A stretch of DNA of 64,000 bases from Lingula anatina (Eukaryota > Brachiopoda > Lingulata > Lingulida > Lingulidae). Shown here one piece after another: positions 23,501-35,140 of the stretch. The translations under genes and the position numbers were made by a program. Positions within the stretch are counted from its first letter, which is position 1. Every line of letters begins with the position of its first letter. The notes beneath the pieces are model-generated. The model saw only the letters and a list, made by a program, of their open reading frames with translations. It searched no databases and was not told the DNA's origin. The DNA is taken from contig NW_019775861.1 in assembly GCF_001039355.2 (NCBI RefSeq), positions 124,001-188,000 of the forward strand, in the 5' to 3' direction.

Positions 23501-24263
23501 TGCAGAAGTATGTGTTTAATCACACATGTACTAATGTTGGCAGAAAATAATTGCACCATAATCAGTAATTTAAATGTGCTCTTAAAAAATAAATAAAATA
23601 ATGACAATCATTTTAGTTATTGTCATTATTTTATTTATTTATTAAATATTTAAAAATTAAAATAAATAATAATAATAACATTATAAATAAATAACTGAAA
23701 GGTATACTGAGTAAAAGATTAGATAAGTCATGAACTAATTCAGCTGAAAAAAAAAAGAAAAAAAAAAGAAAAAAAATGTGTCTCAAAAACAAGCAGTATA
23801 CCTAGCTGTTAAGAGGTGTTGCTTACCTATCATAGTTTTCTGGTGCTATCAGGACATAATCTATAGGGTTTGAGCACTGGGCAGCCTCAGATACTGCACA
23901 ATAATGATAATAATAATAATAATAATAATAATAGATAATTAATAATAATAATAATAAAAGCAAAAATAAAAATAATAATCTTTTATAAAGATAAAAGATG
24001 CATTTAAACAAAATAAACGAAATGAAACAAAAGAAAAAGTATTAATTCTTTGTTTTAAATATTATGACTTATAGACACAATTTGCAATTACACTATTTCT
24101 GAACTTCATGCATTGTTTTTAAATTTTTTTTTATTTTTAATTTGCATATATATGCGAATTTTTATGGTTACTAGTACAATACGATTCCAAAATAAATAAG
24201 CATACCTGACAGAAGGACCAGGAAAATTGCCAGCAGTAAAAGGGTTTTCAGCTGAAACTCCAT
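20591..24263 (-). CDS. Unrecognised secreted, cysteine-rich, C-terminally anchored protein (haplotype B)
   Basis: Same seven-exon structure as 4853-8443: 24263-24206, 23893-23827, 23399-23267, 22710-22682, 22178-22142, 21414-21285 and 20784-20591, 215 aa. The exon lengths are identical in the two copies. Differences are few: the signal peptide begins MEFQLKT instead of MKFQLKT, Pro/Ile in exon 2 (SNPIDY against SNPVDY), and Gly/Asp in exon 5 (QADTSTCGQ against QAGTSTCGQ). All eight mature cysteines and both sequons are kept, as expected of a gene under purifying constraint. Exon 3 and its flanks are almost identical between alleles, while other introns diverge. Function unknown. Confidence 0.75.
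23900..23960. repeat. (TAA)n microsatellite, expanded in haplotype B
   Basis: A run of ATA/TAA trinucleotides interrupted by ATAGATAATTAA. Haplotype A has only a short version at about 8121-8137. It lies in intron 1 of the secreted gene. Confidence 0.85.
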
Positions 24264-24883
24264 GTTCTTGCACTCTTCGATTTCGATTAAATGTTCTCAA
24301 AGCTCTGCGTTACAACGTAAATTGCCACATCTACGTAAGTAGAAGTCAGTACACCTAAATTTCCCAAGCCAAACTTTCAGCTAAACAATCAAAAATGGAA
24401 TATACTTGCAAAAAATCTAGCAACACATATGCTCTCGCGTACTAGAGTCTACGGTTTTAGAATCTCATCGTGACTAATAATCTTCAGAATGACAACACTC
24501 AAACCAAATGCGGAAGTGTGTGGGCCGCTTTTACTTATTCGCTGCGGAACTACTGTTCACAAATTTACCGAATGGAAATTTCCAAATAAAAAATAAAATA
24601 ATAAAATAGAGATCGAAGATTAACTATGGTGACAAATAACATGGTAGTTTATGATATTTTATTCAAAAACGTATTAGATAAGTATTAGTAACTGAAGTAT
24701 TAATATCCAATAAGAAACTTTGACATAAGCAGTCCGTATAACTGTGTCAAGGTTCTCCGTGGGTCAACTTACGTGGTGGAGATAGTGCTGTTTATAAACT
24801 TTCAATCATTATATTCGCTTTCAAACATGCTCACAATGAAGTAAGCAATATGAAGCTTGGCTAGATGGGGTGAAATTCCTGGT

Positions 24884-26254
24884 ATGTCTGCTCCTGGAGG
24901 ACCAAACCATAAAGGAAGCGTAGGAGGAGTGTACTTTAAGAAAGGGAATAAATCTGTGCCGGGGAGGTGGGTCAGAGATTTTTTTCCATTTCGCGTTTGT
25001 CACAACATTTTACATTTGTCAAAGTTGTCATTAACAGTTGCACTTACTGCGGATAGTTATCTGCGTCGATATTCTGATATAATTTTGTGAAGTCAGCGAT
25101 GTAAGAAATTTGAATAGAGGCCCGTTTTTCTTGACGTCACGAATCCGTTTTATTACACGAGTTGAGACTTGGGGGAAACAGAGGTAATAAAATTGGAAGG
25201 GATTTTCCCCGAGTCATGATATAATTTGAATTGATAACTTAATTGTGTGTGTTGTGGTGTTGCAGAAGATATAGTAAGGTTATATTTTTTTCAAGTAAGA
25301 ATGGCGCCATTTCTGTTAATTATTTATTTTGTCCCTGAGTTTTGATGCTTGTTTATAGGTGAAGAGTAAGATGCAAAAAGTATTTCAGAAACAGTGAAAA
25401 TTTTAACTGTCTTTGAAACTTAGTTATCATATTTAGTGTTTGCAGATTGTACATGATAATACCATGGAGATGCAATGCTTTATTAGGTTTTTTGTTGGGA
25501 CTTTTGTCTAGAATGGTTTGTGGAACTTATTTATTTATATATATTTGTGGTTGTTTCATTTTAGCATCAAGCCAGTATATGGAGCACAGCATCCACCTAT
25601 GCAAAGTAAACCAGCAAGGTGAGGTACAGAACTAGCCCTGGGGTGTCAAGATAAAACAGTTGTTCTGCAATATCTATATTTACACTAGTCTAAGTTATGC
25701 CTAAGCTCATGCTAGAATTTGGACCTTTTGCCAAACACTCAGTATTACGTGTGTGTATTGCAGAAATTTTGCTAGTCTATAACTGTTAAGACAGCAATAT
25801 TTGATTTGTCTAAATATCTAATATATCATATAAGCTACTGCTATGTATATAGAAAAGAAGTTTTTTTTGTCAATATAGTGAGAAATAAACTGAAACTTTA
25901 GCCAAAAAGAACTTCTACCTCTCTATTGAAATTACAGTACATTGCCGATGAATCCTTTCCACATGTTTACTGGTACACACCTATAATGTATGTTGTTATA
26001 CTTGTTATACACAGCATGCCAACCACACCCACAAAGAAAGGTTCGAAGTCAAATGACTCCTTCCGAGATTATGAAAATAAAACCAGTGATGCCTGGGACG
26101 ATGGCGATGATGACCTAGTCACAATGGCCAATGTGCAGCTATCTATGAAAGATGTGGAATCCACTGCCCTAACAGTCCTTCACAATCACAGCCAGTCTCA
26201 GCACAGGCTGCCTACAAATGGTGCTTCTAACAGGGGAGGGGGGACAGCAGGTAA

Positions 26255-26288
<34 letters not shown>

Positions 26289-26437
26289 ATGTGTGTGTGT
26301 GCACGTGTGTATGGTTGGATTGATGTGTGATTGCTCTTTTAATTACAGGTATGCAGTGAGTGCATGTGGTTGTTTAAGCACGTGTTTAAGTGCATGTGTG
26401 TGCATGTTTATATAAGAAAGAGAGAGAGAGAGAGAGA

Positions 26438-26483
<46 letters not shown>

Positions 26484-27413
26484 GACGGTTCTGCATGCGT
26501 GTAAGTATGTTGACGCCTCAATGCATGCTTCATTTGGATAAGACATCTGTCAATTTTCATTCTAATTCTTTGTTTTGCAAAATTGTGAAATTTTTAAAAT
26601 ACATGACCAGCAACTAAATGATAAATTCAGTAAAGAAAATGAAATTGACTGATTGAAAAAAAAGAATACTTCCCAAGTCCATTCTATTACAGCATCCCCT
26701 GTTCTATAAAATTGTTCAATGTCAGTGTATGTTATACTCCAGGATCCAGTCCCCCACGCTCTCAGCAGCACCACCATGCTCACACAGGGCCCGGCATTGG
26801 AGTACGGCTGGCACAGCATACCAGGAATGATGTCCCCAAGACACATGTCCGTCTTGCCCAAATGCCTGTGCCAGACAGGGAGGCCAGTAAGCTGGACAAG
26901 TTCCAGTCTGTGTTGTCAACTCCTAACATGAATTTAGGTAATGGTTGGAATGATATGTTTAAGAATTGCTGTTAATGTACTACTATAGGGTGTCCTTAAA
27001 ATTGCCATCTATACCAAAGAGCGTTGTTTTGTGCCAAAACTTGCCCCAATGACAGAAAAAGTGCTTTATCAAGAAATGAGAAATATCTTACAACTTTTCA
27101 TTCAACTTGCAATAGTTCTGTTGAATTTTTTATCAGGAAGTCCATATGAGCCAAAGTTTACATATGTTTAGTGAGACCTACCAAAGTTATCAGTTTTATT
27201 TATAAATGAATAAATGTGTATTTTACATAAGTTTAGCTCAAAGCTTTTCTTTATATATGAGGATATCAGACTCTTGTCTGAAATGACAGGTGACAAGAAA
27301 ACAAGTTTGAGAAATGCTCATTTTAGTTCTTTAATTTTTCAGATGAGCTAGCAAAATTGAGCTGGTCTGGCATTCCTAAAGCTGTGAGACCAGTCACTTG
27401 GAAAATTTTATCT
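24884..27413 (+). CDS. TBC1D22: TBC1D22-like RabGAP, exons 1-5 (haplotype B)
   Basis: Exons are 24884-24966, 25565-25618, 26015-26250, 26743-26937 and 27343-27413. They encode the N-terminal non-catalytic part. Exon 1 joins to IKPVYGAQHPPMQSKPA; exon 3 carries NKTSDAWDDGDDD (vertebrate NTSDAWDIGDDE) and a Ser/His-rich stretch; exon 4 is a basic, His- and Pro-rich linker ending LDKFQSVLSTPNMNL; exon 5 starts the TBC domain with DELAKLSWSGIPKAVRPVTW. TBC1D22 proteins are Golgi-linked RabGAPs that bind ACBD3. The gene continues at 35141 on the same haplotype, across a TTAA-flanked insertion whose left end is at 27499. Confidence 0.9.
26258..26299. repeat. (GT)n microsatellite at the exon 3 donor
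   Basis: The GT run begins about 6 bases after the donor of TBC1D22 exon 3. It is shorter and differently interrupted in haplotype A (28731-28772). Such a run close to a donor can influence splicing; no such effect is shown here. Confidence 0.85.
26415..26477. repeat. Compound (GA)n(TG)n microsatellite
   Basis: A GA run followed by a long TG run in TBC1D22 intron 3. The equivalent in haplotype A (28888-28935) is short and broken up. An 67-codon minus-strand frame across it is simple-repeat translation only. Confidence 0.85.
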
Positions 27414-27498
27414 GTAAGTGAAAGTATTAATCTGGTGAAGCATTTCAGTTTTGCCTTTGGGTTTCATATTTTAAGCCTTAAAAATGTTCTTAACTTAA

Positions 27499-27725
27499 AG
27501 GGATAATAACTCTTTGTATGAGATCTATATTTTACAATAAAAACATTGTGAATAACTCACAGAAATATAATATATTCTGTTTTACCACAAAAACAGCAGT
27601 TATAGCTATTATTCTGATATCTGAGCTTGTCTTTAGACCACGTGACCTCCATTGATGGCTATACTCTGTCATAGAGATTTTAACAAAAAACCAAACTTTT
27701 TAGAAAAAAACCAGGGACTTATTGT
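27499..27725. mobile_element. Left part of a TTAA-flanked (piggyBac-type) MITE, cut by the gap
   Basis: Following TTAA (27495-27498) the sequence begins AGGGATAATAACTCTT. The exact inverted terminus AAGAGTTATTATCCCT plus TTAA is at 34890-34909, on contig 4. The empty site AACTTAAGTCATG is at 29968-29980 in haplotype A. TTAA target duplication is the hallmark of piggyBac-type transposition. It lies in TBC1D22 intron 5. Confidence 0.75.
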
Positions 27726-27726
27726 N
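27726..27726. other. Assembly gap (single N), contig 2 / contig 3 boundary
   Basis: The N joins TBC1D22 intron 5 (haplotype B) back to intron 1 (haplotype A); sequence order is not collinear across it. Confidence 0.85.
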
Positions 27727-27741
27727 TAAAAAAGTGTGGCC
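27727..27741. mobile_element. Right end of the TAA-flanked element begun at 9489
   Basis: TAAAAAAGTGTGGCC followed by the target duplicate TAA (27742-27744) is the inverse of the left terminus GGCCACACTTTTTTA at 9489-9503. Together they place contig 3 directly after contig 1. Confidence 0.7.
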
Positions 27742-28035
27742 TAAGGTTATATTTTTTTCAAGTAAGAATGGCGCCATTTCTGTTAATTATTTATTTTGTC
27801 CCTGAGTTTTGATGCTTGTTTATACTGTAGGTGAAGAGTAAGATGCAAAAAGTATTTCAGAAACTGTGAAAATTTTATCTATCTTTGAAACTTAGTGATT
27901 ATATTTACTGTTTGCAGATTGTACATGATAATACCATGGAGATGCAATGGTTTATTATGTTTTTGTTGGAACTTTTGTCTAGAATGGTTTGTGGAACTTA
28001 TTTATTTATATATATTTGTGGTTGTTTCATTTTAG

Positions 28036-28727
28036 CATCAAGCCAGTATATGGAGCGCAGCATCCACCTATGCAAAGTAAACCAGCAAGGTGAGGTACAG
28101 AACTAGCCCTGGGGTGTCAAGATAAAACAGTTGTTCTGCAATATCTATATTTACACTAATCTAAGTTATGCCTAAGCTCATGCTAGAATTTGGACCTTTT
28201 GCCAAACACTCAGTATTACGTGTGTGTACTGCAGAAATTTTGCTAGTCTATAACTGTTAAAACAGCAATATTTGATTTGTCTAAATATCTAATATATCAT
28301 ATAAGCTACTGCTATGTATATAGAAAAGAAGAAGTTTTTTTGTCAATATAGTGAGATATAAACTGAAACTTTAGCCAAAAAGAACTTCTACCTCTCTATT
28401 GAAATTACAGTACATTGCTGATGAATCCTTTCCACATGTTTACTGGTACACACCTATAATGTATGTTGTTATACTTGTTATACACAGCATGCCAACCACA
28501 CCCACAAAGAAAGGATCGAAGTCAAATGACTCCTTCCGAGATTATGAAAACAAAACCAGTGATGCCTGGGACGATGGCGATGATGACCTAGTCACAATGG
28601 CCAATGTGCAGTTATCTATGAAAGATGTGGAATCCACTGCCCTAACAGTCCTTCACAATCACAGCCAGTCTCAGCACAGGCTGCCTACCAATGGTGCTTC
28701 TAACAGGGGAGGGGGGACAGCAGGTAA

Positions 28728-28758
<31 letters not shown>

Positions 28759-31700
28759 CATGTGTGTGTGTGCACACGTGTGTATGGTTGGATTGATGTG
28801 TGATTGCTCTTTTAATTACAGGTGTGCAGTGAGTGCATGTGGTTGTTTAAGCACGTGTTTAAGTGCATGTGTGTGCATGTTTGTATGAGAGAGAGTAAGA
28901 GAGAGAGAGAGATTGTGTGTGTGTATGTGTGTCTGAGTTTGCAAACATGTGAGTTTGTTTGACGGTTCTGCATGCGTGTAAGTATGTTTACGCCTCAATG
29001 CATGCTTCATTTGTATAAGACATCTGTCAATTTTCATTCTAATTCTTTGTTTTGCAAAATTGTGAAATTTACAAAATATATGACCAGCAGCTATATGATA
29101 AGTTCAGTAAAGAAAATGAAATTGATTGATTGAAAAAAAGAATACTTCCCAAGTCCATTCTAGTACAGCATCCCCTGTTCTATAAAACTGTTCAATGTCA
29201 GTGTATGTTATACTCCAGGATCCAGTCCCCCACGCTCTCAGCAGCACCACCATGCTCACACAGGGCCCGGGATTGGAGTACGGCTGGCACAGCATACCAG
29301 GAATGATGTCCCCAAGACACATGTCCGTCTTGCCCAAATGCCTGTGCCAGACAGGGAGGCCAGTAAGCTGGACAAGTTCCAGTCTGTGTTGTCAACTCCT
29401 AACATGAATTTAGGTAATGGTTGGAATGATCTGTTTAAGAATTGCTGTTAATGTACTACTATAGGGTGCCCTTAAAAATGCCATCTATACCAAAGAGCGT
29501 TGTTTTGTGCCAAAACATGCCCCAACGACAGAAAAAGTGATTTATCAAGAAATAAGAAATATCTTACAACTTTTCATTCAACTTGCAATAGTTCTGTTGA
29601 ATTTTTTATCAGGAAGTCCATATGAGCCAAAGTTTACATATATTTAGTGAGACATACCAAAGTTATCAGCTTTATTTATAAATGAATAAATGTGTATTTT
29701 ACATAAGTTTAGCTCAAAGCTTTTCTTTATATATGAGGATATCAGACTCTTGTCTGTAATGACAGGTGACAAGAAAACAAGTTTGAGAAATGCTCATTTT
29801 GGTTCTTTAATTTTTCAGATGAGCTAGCAAAATTGAGCTGGTCTGGCATTCCTAAAGCTGTGAGACCAGTCACTTGGAAAATTTTATCTGTAAGTGAAAG
29901 TATTAATCTGGTGAAGCATTTCAATTTTGCTTTTGGGTTTCGTATTTTAAGCCTTAAAAATGTTCTTAACTTAAGTCATGAAATAAGTTGTAACTTGTCT
30001 TTTTTCAGCAGATGTAAATCAATTTTTTTTCTCTTTTGGATCTCCTCATTTGCAAAATTTTCCCCCCCCCCCCCAAAAAAAAAAAAAAAAAAAAAAAGAG
30101 AGAGAGAGAGAAACAAAAGTTTACAAAATGTAGGGGAAAATTCATTAAGTAATTTCACCATCAAAATTATGATAAAAAGACTGAATCTACACATATTTTA
30201 ATATTTCATTTCCAGGGTTATCTCCCAGGCAGTATAGACAGAAGGGATCCCACATTACAGAGGAAAAGAAAAGAATACTTTGGCTTTATAGAGCAATATT
30301 TTGACACACGGCACTCAGAGCCACACGCGAACACATTTAGGCAGGTGAGTATAAAGGTCAAGGTCACAATGGGTCAAGGTCATGAAGAATTGAATTGTCT
30401 TTAGGTTAACATAGCAGTTAAGCTCCTGTTTATGGAGTTAGACACAGTTGATAAGCAGATTAGTATTATAAATTTTCAGTTGGTTTGATTGAATCCTCAT
30501 CAAGTCTGCCAAATGGTGGTTTTAGGATTGTTTGGTATGGTTGATTTTATTTTTCATGTAGAAATCTTAACTTGTTATATTGTGTATTATATTGGTTGCA
30601 CTCCCGAGTTCTGTTACAACGTGTAGCAGCTGTAGGTAGCTTCAATATGGGATTTCTAGAATGGATGATTTGCACTTAAATATAATTCATTTAAATTCAT
30701 TTAAATTTACCTATTAGATTTTAATCATATTCGCACAGGAGAGAGATATTTATGCTGAAGTTCAATGTTATGAAGTTTTGAAATGCTTTCTTTATTATTG
30801 ATTGTTAATCATAGAAAATTATTTATTAAGGAACAATTTTAAGTTTGCAATTTCCTAGCAACAATTGAGTGTTTTGGGTAAGTATTAGCGTATGCTTTGA
30901 TAGGTCTCACTGGCATCAGTGGTAGGAAGATCTGGAAGGGTGTAAAAAGTTAATTAAAAGTTCACAGTAATCTATAGAAATTGCTACATTATGTTTCGAT
31001 TTATTGAAACCCTTTGGGTTGAAATCTGATTTCACATTTGAATCCTAGCTGGTTTGATTTCAGTGTTTCATGATTCACTGGGCCCACTGTGTATTCTAAA
31101 TAAACTGATTTGTGTTATCTGCAATGAGTAGCGCAATGCGTTTTTGCCCTCTTTCTGTCCACAGATCCATATAGACATCCCTCGGATGAATCCTTTAATA
31201 CCCCTGTTTCAACAGACAGTAGTGCAAGAGGTAAGGGGAACAGGAAAGTACCTAAAGGAACCACTGGCAGTAGAATAGATTCTAGGCTATATGTGATGTA
31301 TCTGGACCTGCCAAGAATCATCTAATGGAAAACATGATGGCATTATATTTAGAAACCATTGTTTTTTTGGAGGTTTGGCATGACCAGAATTGGATTTAGC
31401 AAAATTGATAAAGTGTATTTTGGATGCTGTCTTGACCTTTGGATGTATTTTTGGGAACAGATCATCAACAAGTGGCCAAAAATGAAATAACCTTGTATTA
31501 CACCAACTGTTTTCTCCCATGATCCTGCTCCCAAAATGGCTTCTGCAGAAACAGTTGTGCCATCTAGGGTTATTTCAGCCAGCACAGCTCTGCCACTGTG
31601 TTGGTGATGCTACCAAAGCAGAGGCCTGTTTCACAAAAAGTCTGTTAAGTTTGGGGACTTAGCTTAGACTGCTAAACTTGGATAGCTGACTATGGAAAGA

Positions 31701-34700
31701 TGATAAAAAACAAATTTGGTCTTTGTGCATTTTACCAAATGCCGATGTAGTTTGGATTACTGGAAAAAATCAAGGCAAAACTCAACAGGATTAACTTTTG
31801 GAGTTAAAGGGGGGGGGGGGAATGGAAAGCAGCATTTTTATTCTTAGCAGTCTTTGCCAAAACTGTTTTTAACTTCGCAGTTTTGTGAAACAGCCCTACT
31901 GGTGGAGATTTTGTTGTGAAGCATGACTGTTGTATCCTTCCTTATTTCTTTAGATACAAAAAGATAGTAACAGGATGGTCAACGTTTTAGAATTGACCCG
32001 GGAAAAGACTGTACAGGAGGTGGGTATGTGGTGGGATGTGTATATACACATTAAAACATTTTGGGAAATTAGGGACCATTTCACATTCAAGACTTTCAGT
32101 TGTAGGTGGCAGCACTGTAGATTTTACTCACTTCAGTTTTCAAAAGCTGGAGTGTTCTTAATTTTGCTCTTAATGAGAGCAGTTGCTGATAGTTTTTTGG
32201 GAAGAATGTTTGCTTTCAGCAGCATCTTTACTGAATGATGTTTTTTCAAAATTGATAACAAATTTAATTTTTTTTTTACTTAATCAAATGACAGTAAGCC
32301 TAAATATTAGGGATCCCTCAACTCTTCTGGAAAAGCTGAAAAATTTGTGCTGGAAAGTAAACTTGGGATATTTGGTTTTAGAAAATCCATTTCTTCTTTA
32401 TCACTGGTAATTGGTGTTGAACACTTTCTAACTGTTGCAAAAGAGATATTAATCACATGGGAAAAACTATATATATAAATAGATTTTTAAAAAATGTTCC
32501 AAAGAGAATTAAAACTTATTCCATGGAACTATCTTGTGGATGCCCTACTTGGGATTGTAATTTGTAGAAATATTATTGAATAACTCCATAATACTTGAAT
32601 TTGCTCTTGAATTAATTTTCAACCTTAAAACTTGAGTTTACCTTCGCAGCTCTTTTTCTTACCACAAATGTTTGTTTCCCCGATTCCTCTTGCTTTTGAT
32701 TATCTTTCTTGATATCTTTAAACATGCGTTAAGTAGCTTTATTTTGTTGTCATAAGACTAAGAAGAAACCTTATTATATATTTTTTTTATATTTATCATA
32801 ACCTTGAGTTAACCTCTGTGGACCTTGTAATAGTTAAAAATTTAGTCTGAAACTTTCCAAACATAAGAACAATATTCACTTATTTAGGACTCAACTTTCA
32901 TGAAAAGTAACAAGGTTGCCATGTCTATGCAGTATAATTTTATTTTTATAATTTAAACTTGGCATTCTTTCAACATGAAAAATGACGTTATTACTGTCAT
33001 TGTTATGATAGATGATGTTTTTGTTTGTTCCAGATATTTGAGCGTGTGTTATTTATCTGGGCTATCAGGCATCCAGCTAGTGGCTATGTGCAAGGAATGA
33101 ATGATCTGGTAACCCCCTTCTTTGTTGTATTTCTAACAGAATGGATAGAGAATGGTGAGTATTGGGGTAACACACAGTATGTAAAAAATGAAATTGAAAA
33201 AAAAGGCCACTTTTTTGTCAGATTTGGCATAAGTAAGAAAATTAAAAATATTGTACTTTTTTGTTTGAAAATGTTCTCGGAGTCATATTTCTCTGTCTTC
33301 ACCTCATGCAAAGCTACTTATCTTTCCAATAACCTTTTGAAATGATCCTGTATCCTCCTGTGACTTCAGATATAGAAACAGAGAATGCAGATTTGAATGA
33401 GTTGCCAAAGGAGAAACTGGAGGAGATTGAGGCAGACAGTTTCTGGTGTATGTCCAAGCTGTTAGATGGCATCCAGGACTGCTACACCTTTGCCCAGCCA
33501 GGAATACAACTCAAAGTGAACAGATTACAGGAGCTGATTAAGAGGATAGATGGTATGATGGCTTGTTCTTAAAGAGGACTGGTGGCTCTTCTTATTTTAA
33601 ATGTCACTGTTAAATAGATCTTCGTGTTTATTTCAGTGTGTGACTTACTAAAAATGATGCTGCAATTGATATGTACAGTGATGCCATAAAGTGAATCATA
33701 TCTCTGACATATTATTGCAAGTTTTGCTGTGAGAGGCTTAAATGAAAAGAAAGCAAAAAACCCTTAATCTATTGCTGTTTACAAGCATAGTAGAAATGTC
33801 TCTTATATTTGGCTTTTATACAGATCCCAAGTGTATCTTTTGAGATGACTTCTCTTGTGGAAAGTTATATCATTTAAAAGTATTTTTCTCAAAGATAAAG
33901 ATTATATTAATGTTGACATAAACATTTCTTTCCACCTCAATTCCAGCTCCCCTGCATGCTCACTTAATGAACAACCATGTGGAATACCTGCAGTTTGCAT
34001 TTCGCTGGATGAACAATCTTCTGATGAGGGAGATGCCACTCCGCTGTATTATACGCCTGTGGGATACTTATCTGGTGAGTTGGTAACATTGCATTTATTT
34101 TCCTGGAAATAAGTCTTATTGTTTATTACTGTAATAGTTGTCATTGGTTAGATTAAAATTATCTGCAGTGTGTTATTGTGGAATGGGAAATTTATGAATG
34201 TCACAACTTCAGACACCATTTAGAGTGAAGTAATGTAAATGATCTTGACTATGAGATATGTTGAATTAAAATTTGACCATTTGAAATGGCTAGAACCTTG
34301 AAACACCAAATTCATATTAGACAGCACAGTTCATATTTTGTATCTCAACATATGTTTTTGATGGTCATTTTGGAAAAAAATGTCACCTGGGGTCAGCACC
34401 TGCTTGTTCCATGTGTTAATATAGTATTAATTATTATAAAAAAATATATTAATATTTGGGTTATTAGCTTTCATTCTGCTGTCACAAAAGAGAACAATTG
34501 GCCTCTATTTATAACAGGACTATTTGCATGAATCAGTATTTATTGAGATTCCTCAGATGAATCCCATGTATTCTGTGTTGGACAATTTCATGAGAAACTG
34601 GAAACTGCATTTTCAATAAACAAATGGTTTCATTTATCATGTATTCTATGTTCCCAGGCTGAGCCAGAAGGATTCTCTGCCTTCCACTTGTATGTATGTG

Positions 34701-34753
34701 CAGCACTCATATGTAGGTTCTCCCAGGAAATCAAAAGTGAAAAAGATTTTCAG
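28036..34753 (+). CDS. TBC1D22: TBC1D22-like RabGAP, exons 2-11 (haplotype A)
   Basis: Exons are 28036-28089, 28488-28723, 29219-29413, 29819-29889, 30216-30344, 31165-31230 (7a) or 31954-32019 (7b), 33034-33154, 33370-33552, 33947-34074 and 34658-34753; all have the same lengths and phases as haplotype B. The catalytic TBC domain covers exons 5-11: GYLPGSIDRRDPTLQRKR, the arginine-finger motif IHIDIPR (IxxDxxR, exon 7a), RHPASGYVQGMNDLVTPF with the YxQ glutamine finger (exon 8), ADSFWCMSKLLDGIQD, EYLQFAFRWMNNLLMREMP and RLWDTYL. The protein stimulates GTP hydrolysis by a Rab; the specific Rab is not deducible. The last exon is missing because the contig ends at 34803; the first exon is at 9092-9174. 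Confidence 0.9.
30061..30111. repeat. Poly-C / poly-A / (GA)n low-complexity tract
   Basis: A run of C, then A, then AG repeats in TBC1D22 intron 5. The haplotype B equivalent (about 35000-35035) has the A and GA parts but not the C run, which may reflect mutation or sequencing error. A 122-codon frame through it is not a gene. Confidence 0.8.
31165..31230 (+). CDS. TBC1D22: TBC1D22 exon 7a (canonical arginine-finger exon), haplotype A
   Basis: 66 nt, phase 0 at both ends. It encodes IHIDIPRMNPL followed by IPLFQQTVVQE, nearly identical to vertebrate TBC1D22 (IHIDIPRTNPLIPLFQQ). IxxDxxR supplies the catalytic arginine. The allelic copy is 36297-36362. Confidence 0.9.
31623..31895. mobile_element. 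MITE with TGTTTCACAAAA termini between exons 7a and 7b
   Basis: CCTGTTTCACAAAAAGTC at the left is mirrored by CAGTTTTGTGAAACAGCCC at the right. It is present in both haplotypes (B: about 36757-37028). The TTTCACAAA end is shared with the 0.73-kb element at 56175-56908, which suggests a common family. Confidence 0.6.
31954..32019 (+). CDS. TBC1D22: TBC1D22 candidate alternative exon 7b, haplotype A
   Basis: A 66-nt open segment between TTCTTTAG and GTGGGT, phase 0 at both ends, 723 nt downstream of exon 7a. It encodes IQKDSNRMVNVLELTREKTV then QE. It keeps the IxxDxxR motif, the RM after it and the terminal TVxQE, so it aligns over its whole length with exon 7a. It reads as a duplicated, probably mutually exclusive, exon. 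The allelic copy at 37085-37150 is also open (Ser to Cys in the motif). Confidence 0.65.
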
Positions 34754-34803
34754 GTGAGCACAGTTATATGATGTATGAAAGGGCTAAACACCCCTTCCAC
34801 CCA

Positions 34804-34804
34804 N
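34804..34804. other. Assembly gap (single N), contig 3 / contig 4 boundary
   Basis: The N joins TBC1D22 intron 11 of haplotype A to the middle of a transposon in intron 5 of haplotype B. The contig 3 end (ACACCCCTTCCACCCA) matches about 39946-39962 of contig 4. Confidence 0.85.
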
Positions 34805-34905
34805 GAATGTAAAAATGGATTCATTAACCATTGGTTAGTATGGGAAAATTGTTGTTTACTCCAGGAAAATTAATTTTTTGGCCGAAATGAAGAGTTATTA
34901 TCCCT
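34805..34905. mobile_element. Right part of the TTAA-flanked (piggyBac-type) MITE
   Basis: It ends AAGAGTTATTATCCCT followed by TTAA (34906-34909), the inverse of the start at 27499. The downstream flank GTCATGAAATAAGT equals the flank of the empty site at 29975. Confidence 0.75.
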
Positions 34906-35140
34906 TTAAGTCATGAAATAAGTCGCAATTTGTCTTTTTTCGGCAGATGTAAATCAAATTTTTTTCTCTTTCGGGTCTCCTCATTTGCAAAATTTGCCCT
35001 TCTCCAAAAAAAAAAAAAAAAAAAAGAAAGAGAGAAACAAAAGTTTACAAAATGTGGGGGAAAAATTCATTTAGTAATTTCACCATCAAAATTATCATAA
35101 AAAGACTGAATCTCCACATATTTTAATATGTCATTCCCAG

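Noticed and set aside
25926-26330. 134-codon frame including poly-CV from the GT repeat
   Set aside because: Only 26015-26250 is exon; the rest is intron with a microsatellite read as Cys-Val.
29833-30201. 122-codon frame with proline/lysine/RERE runs
   Set aside because: Low-complexity C, A and GA tracts in an intron.
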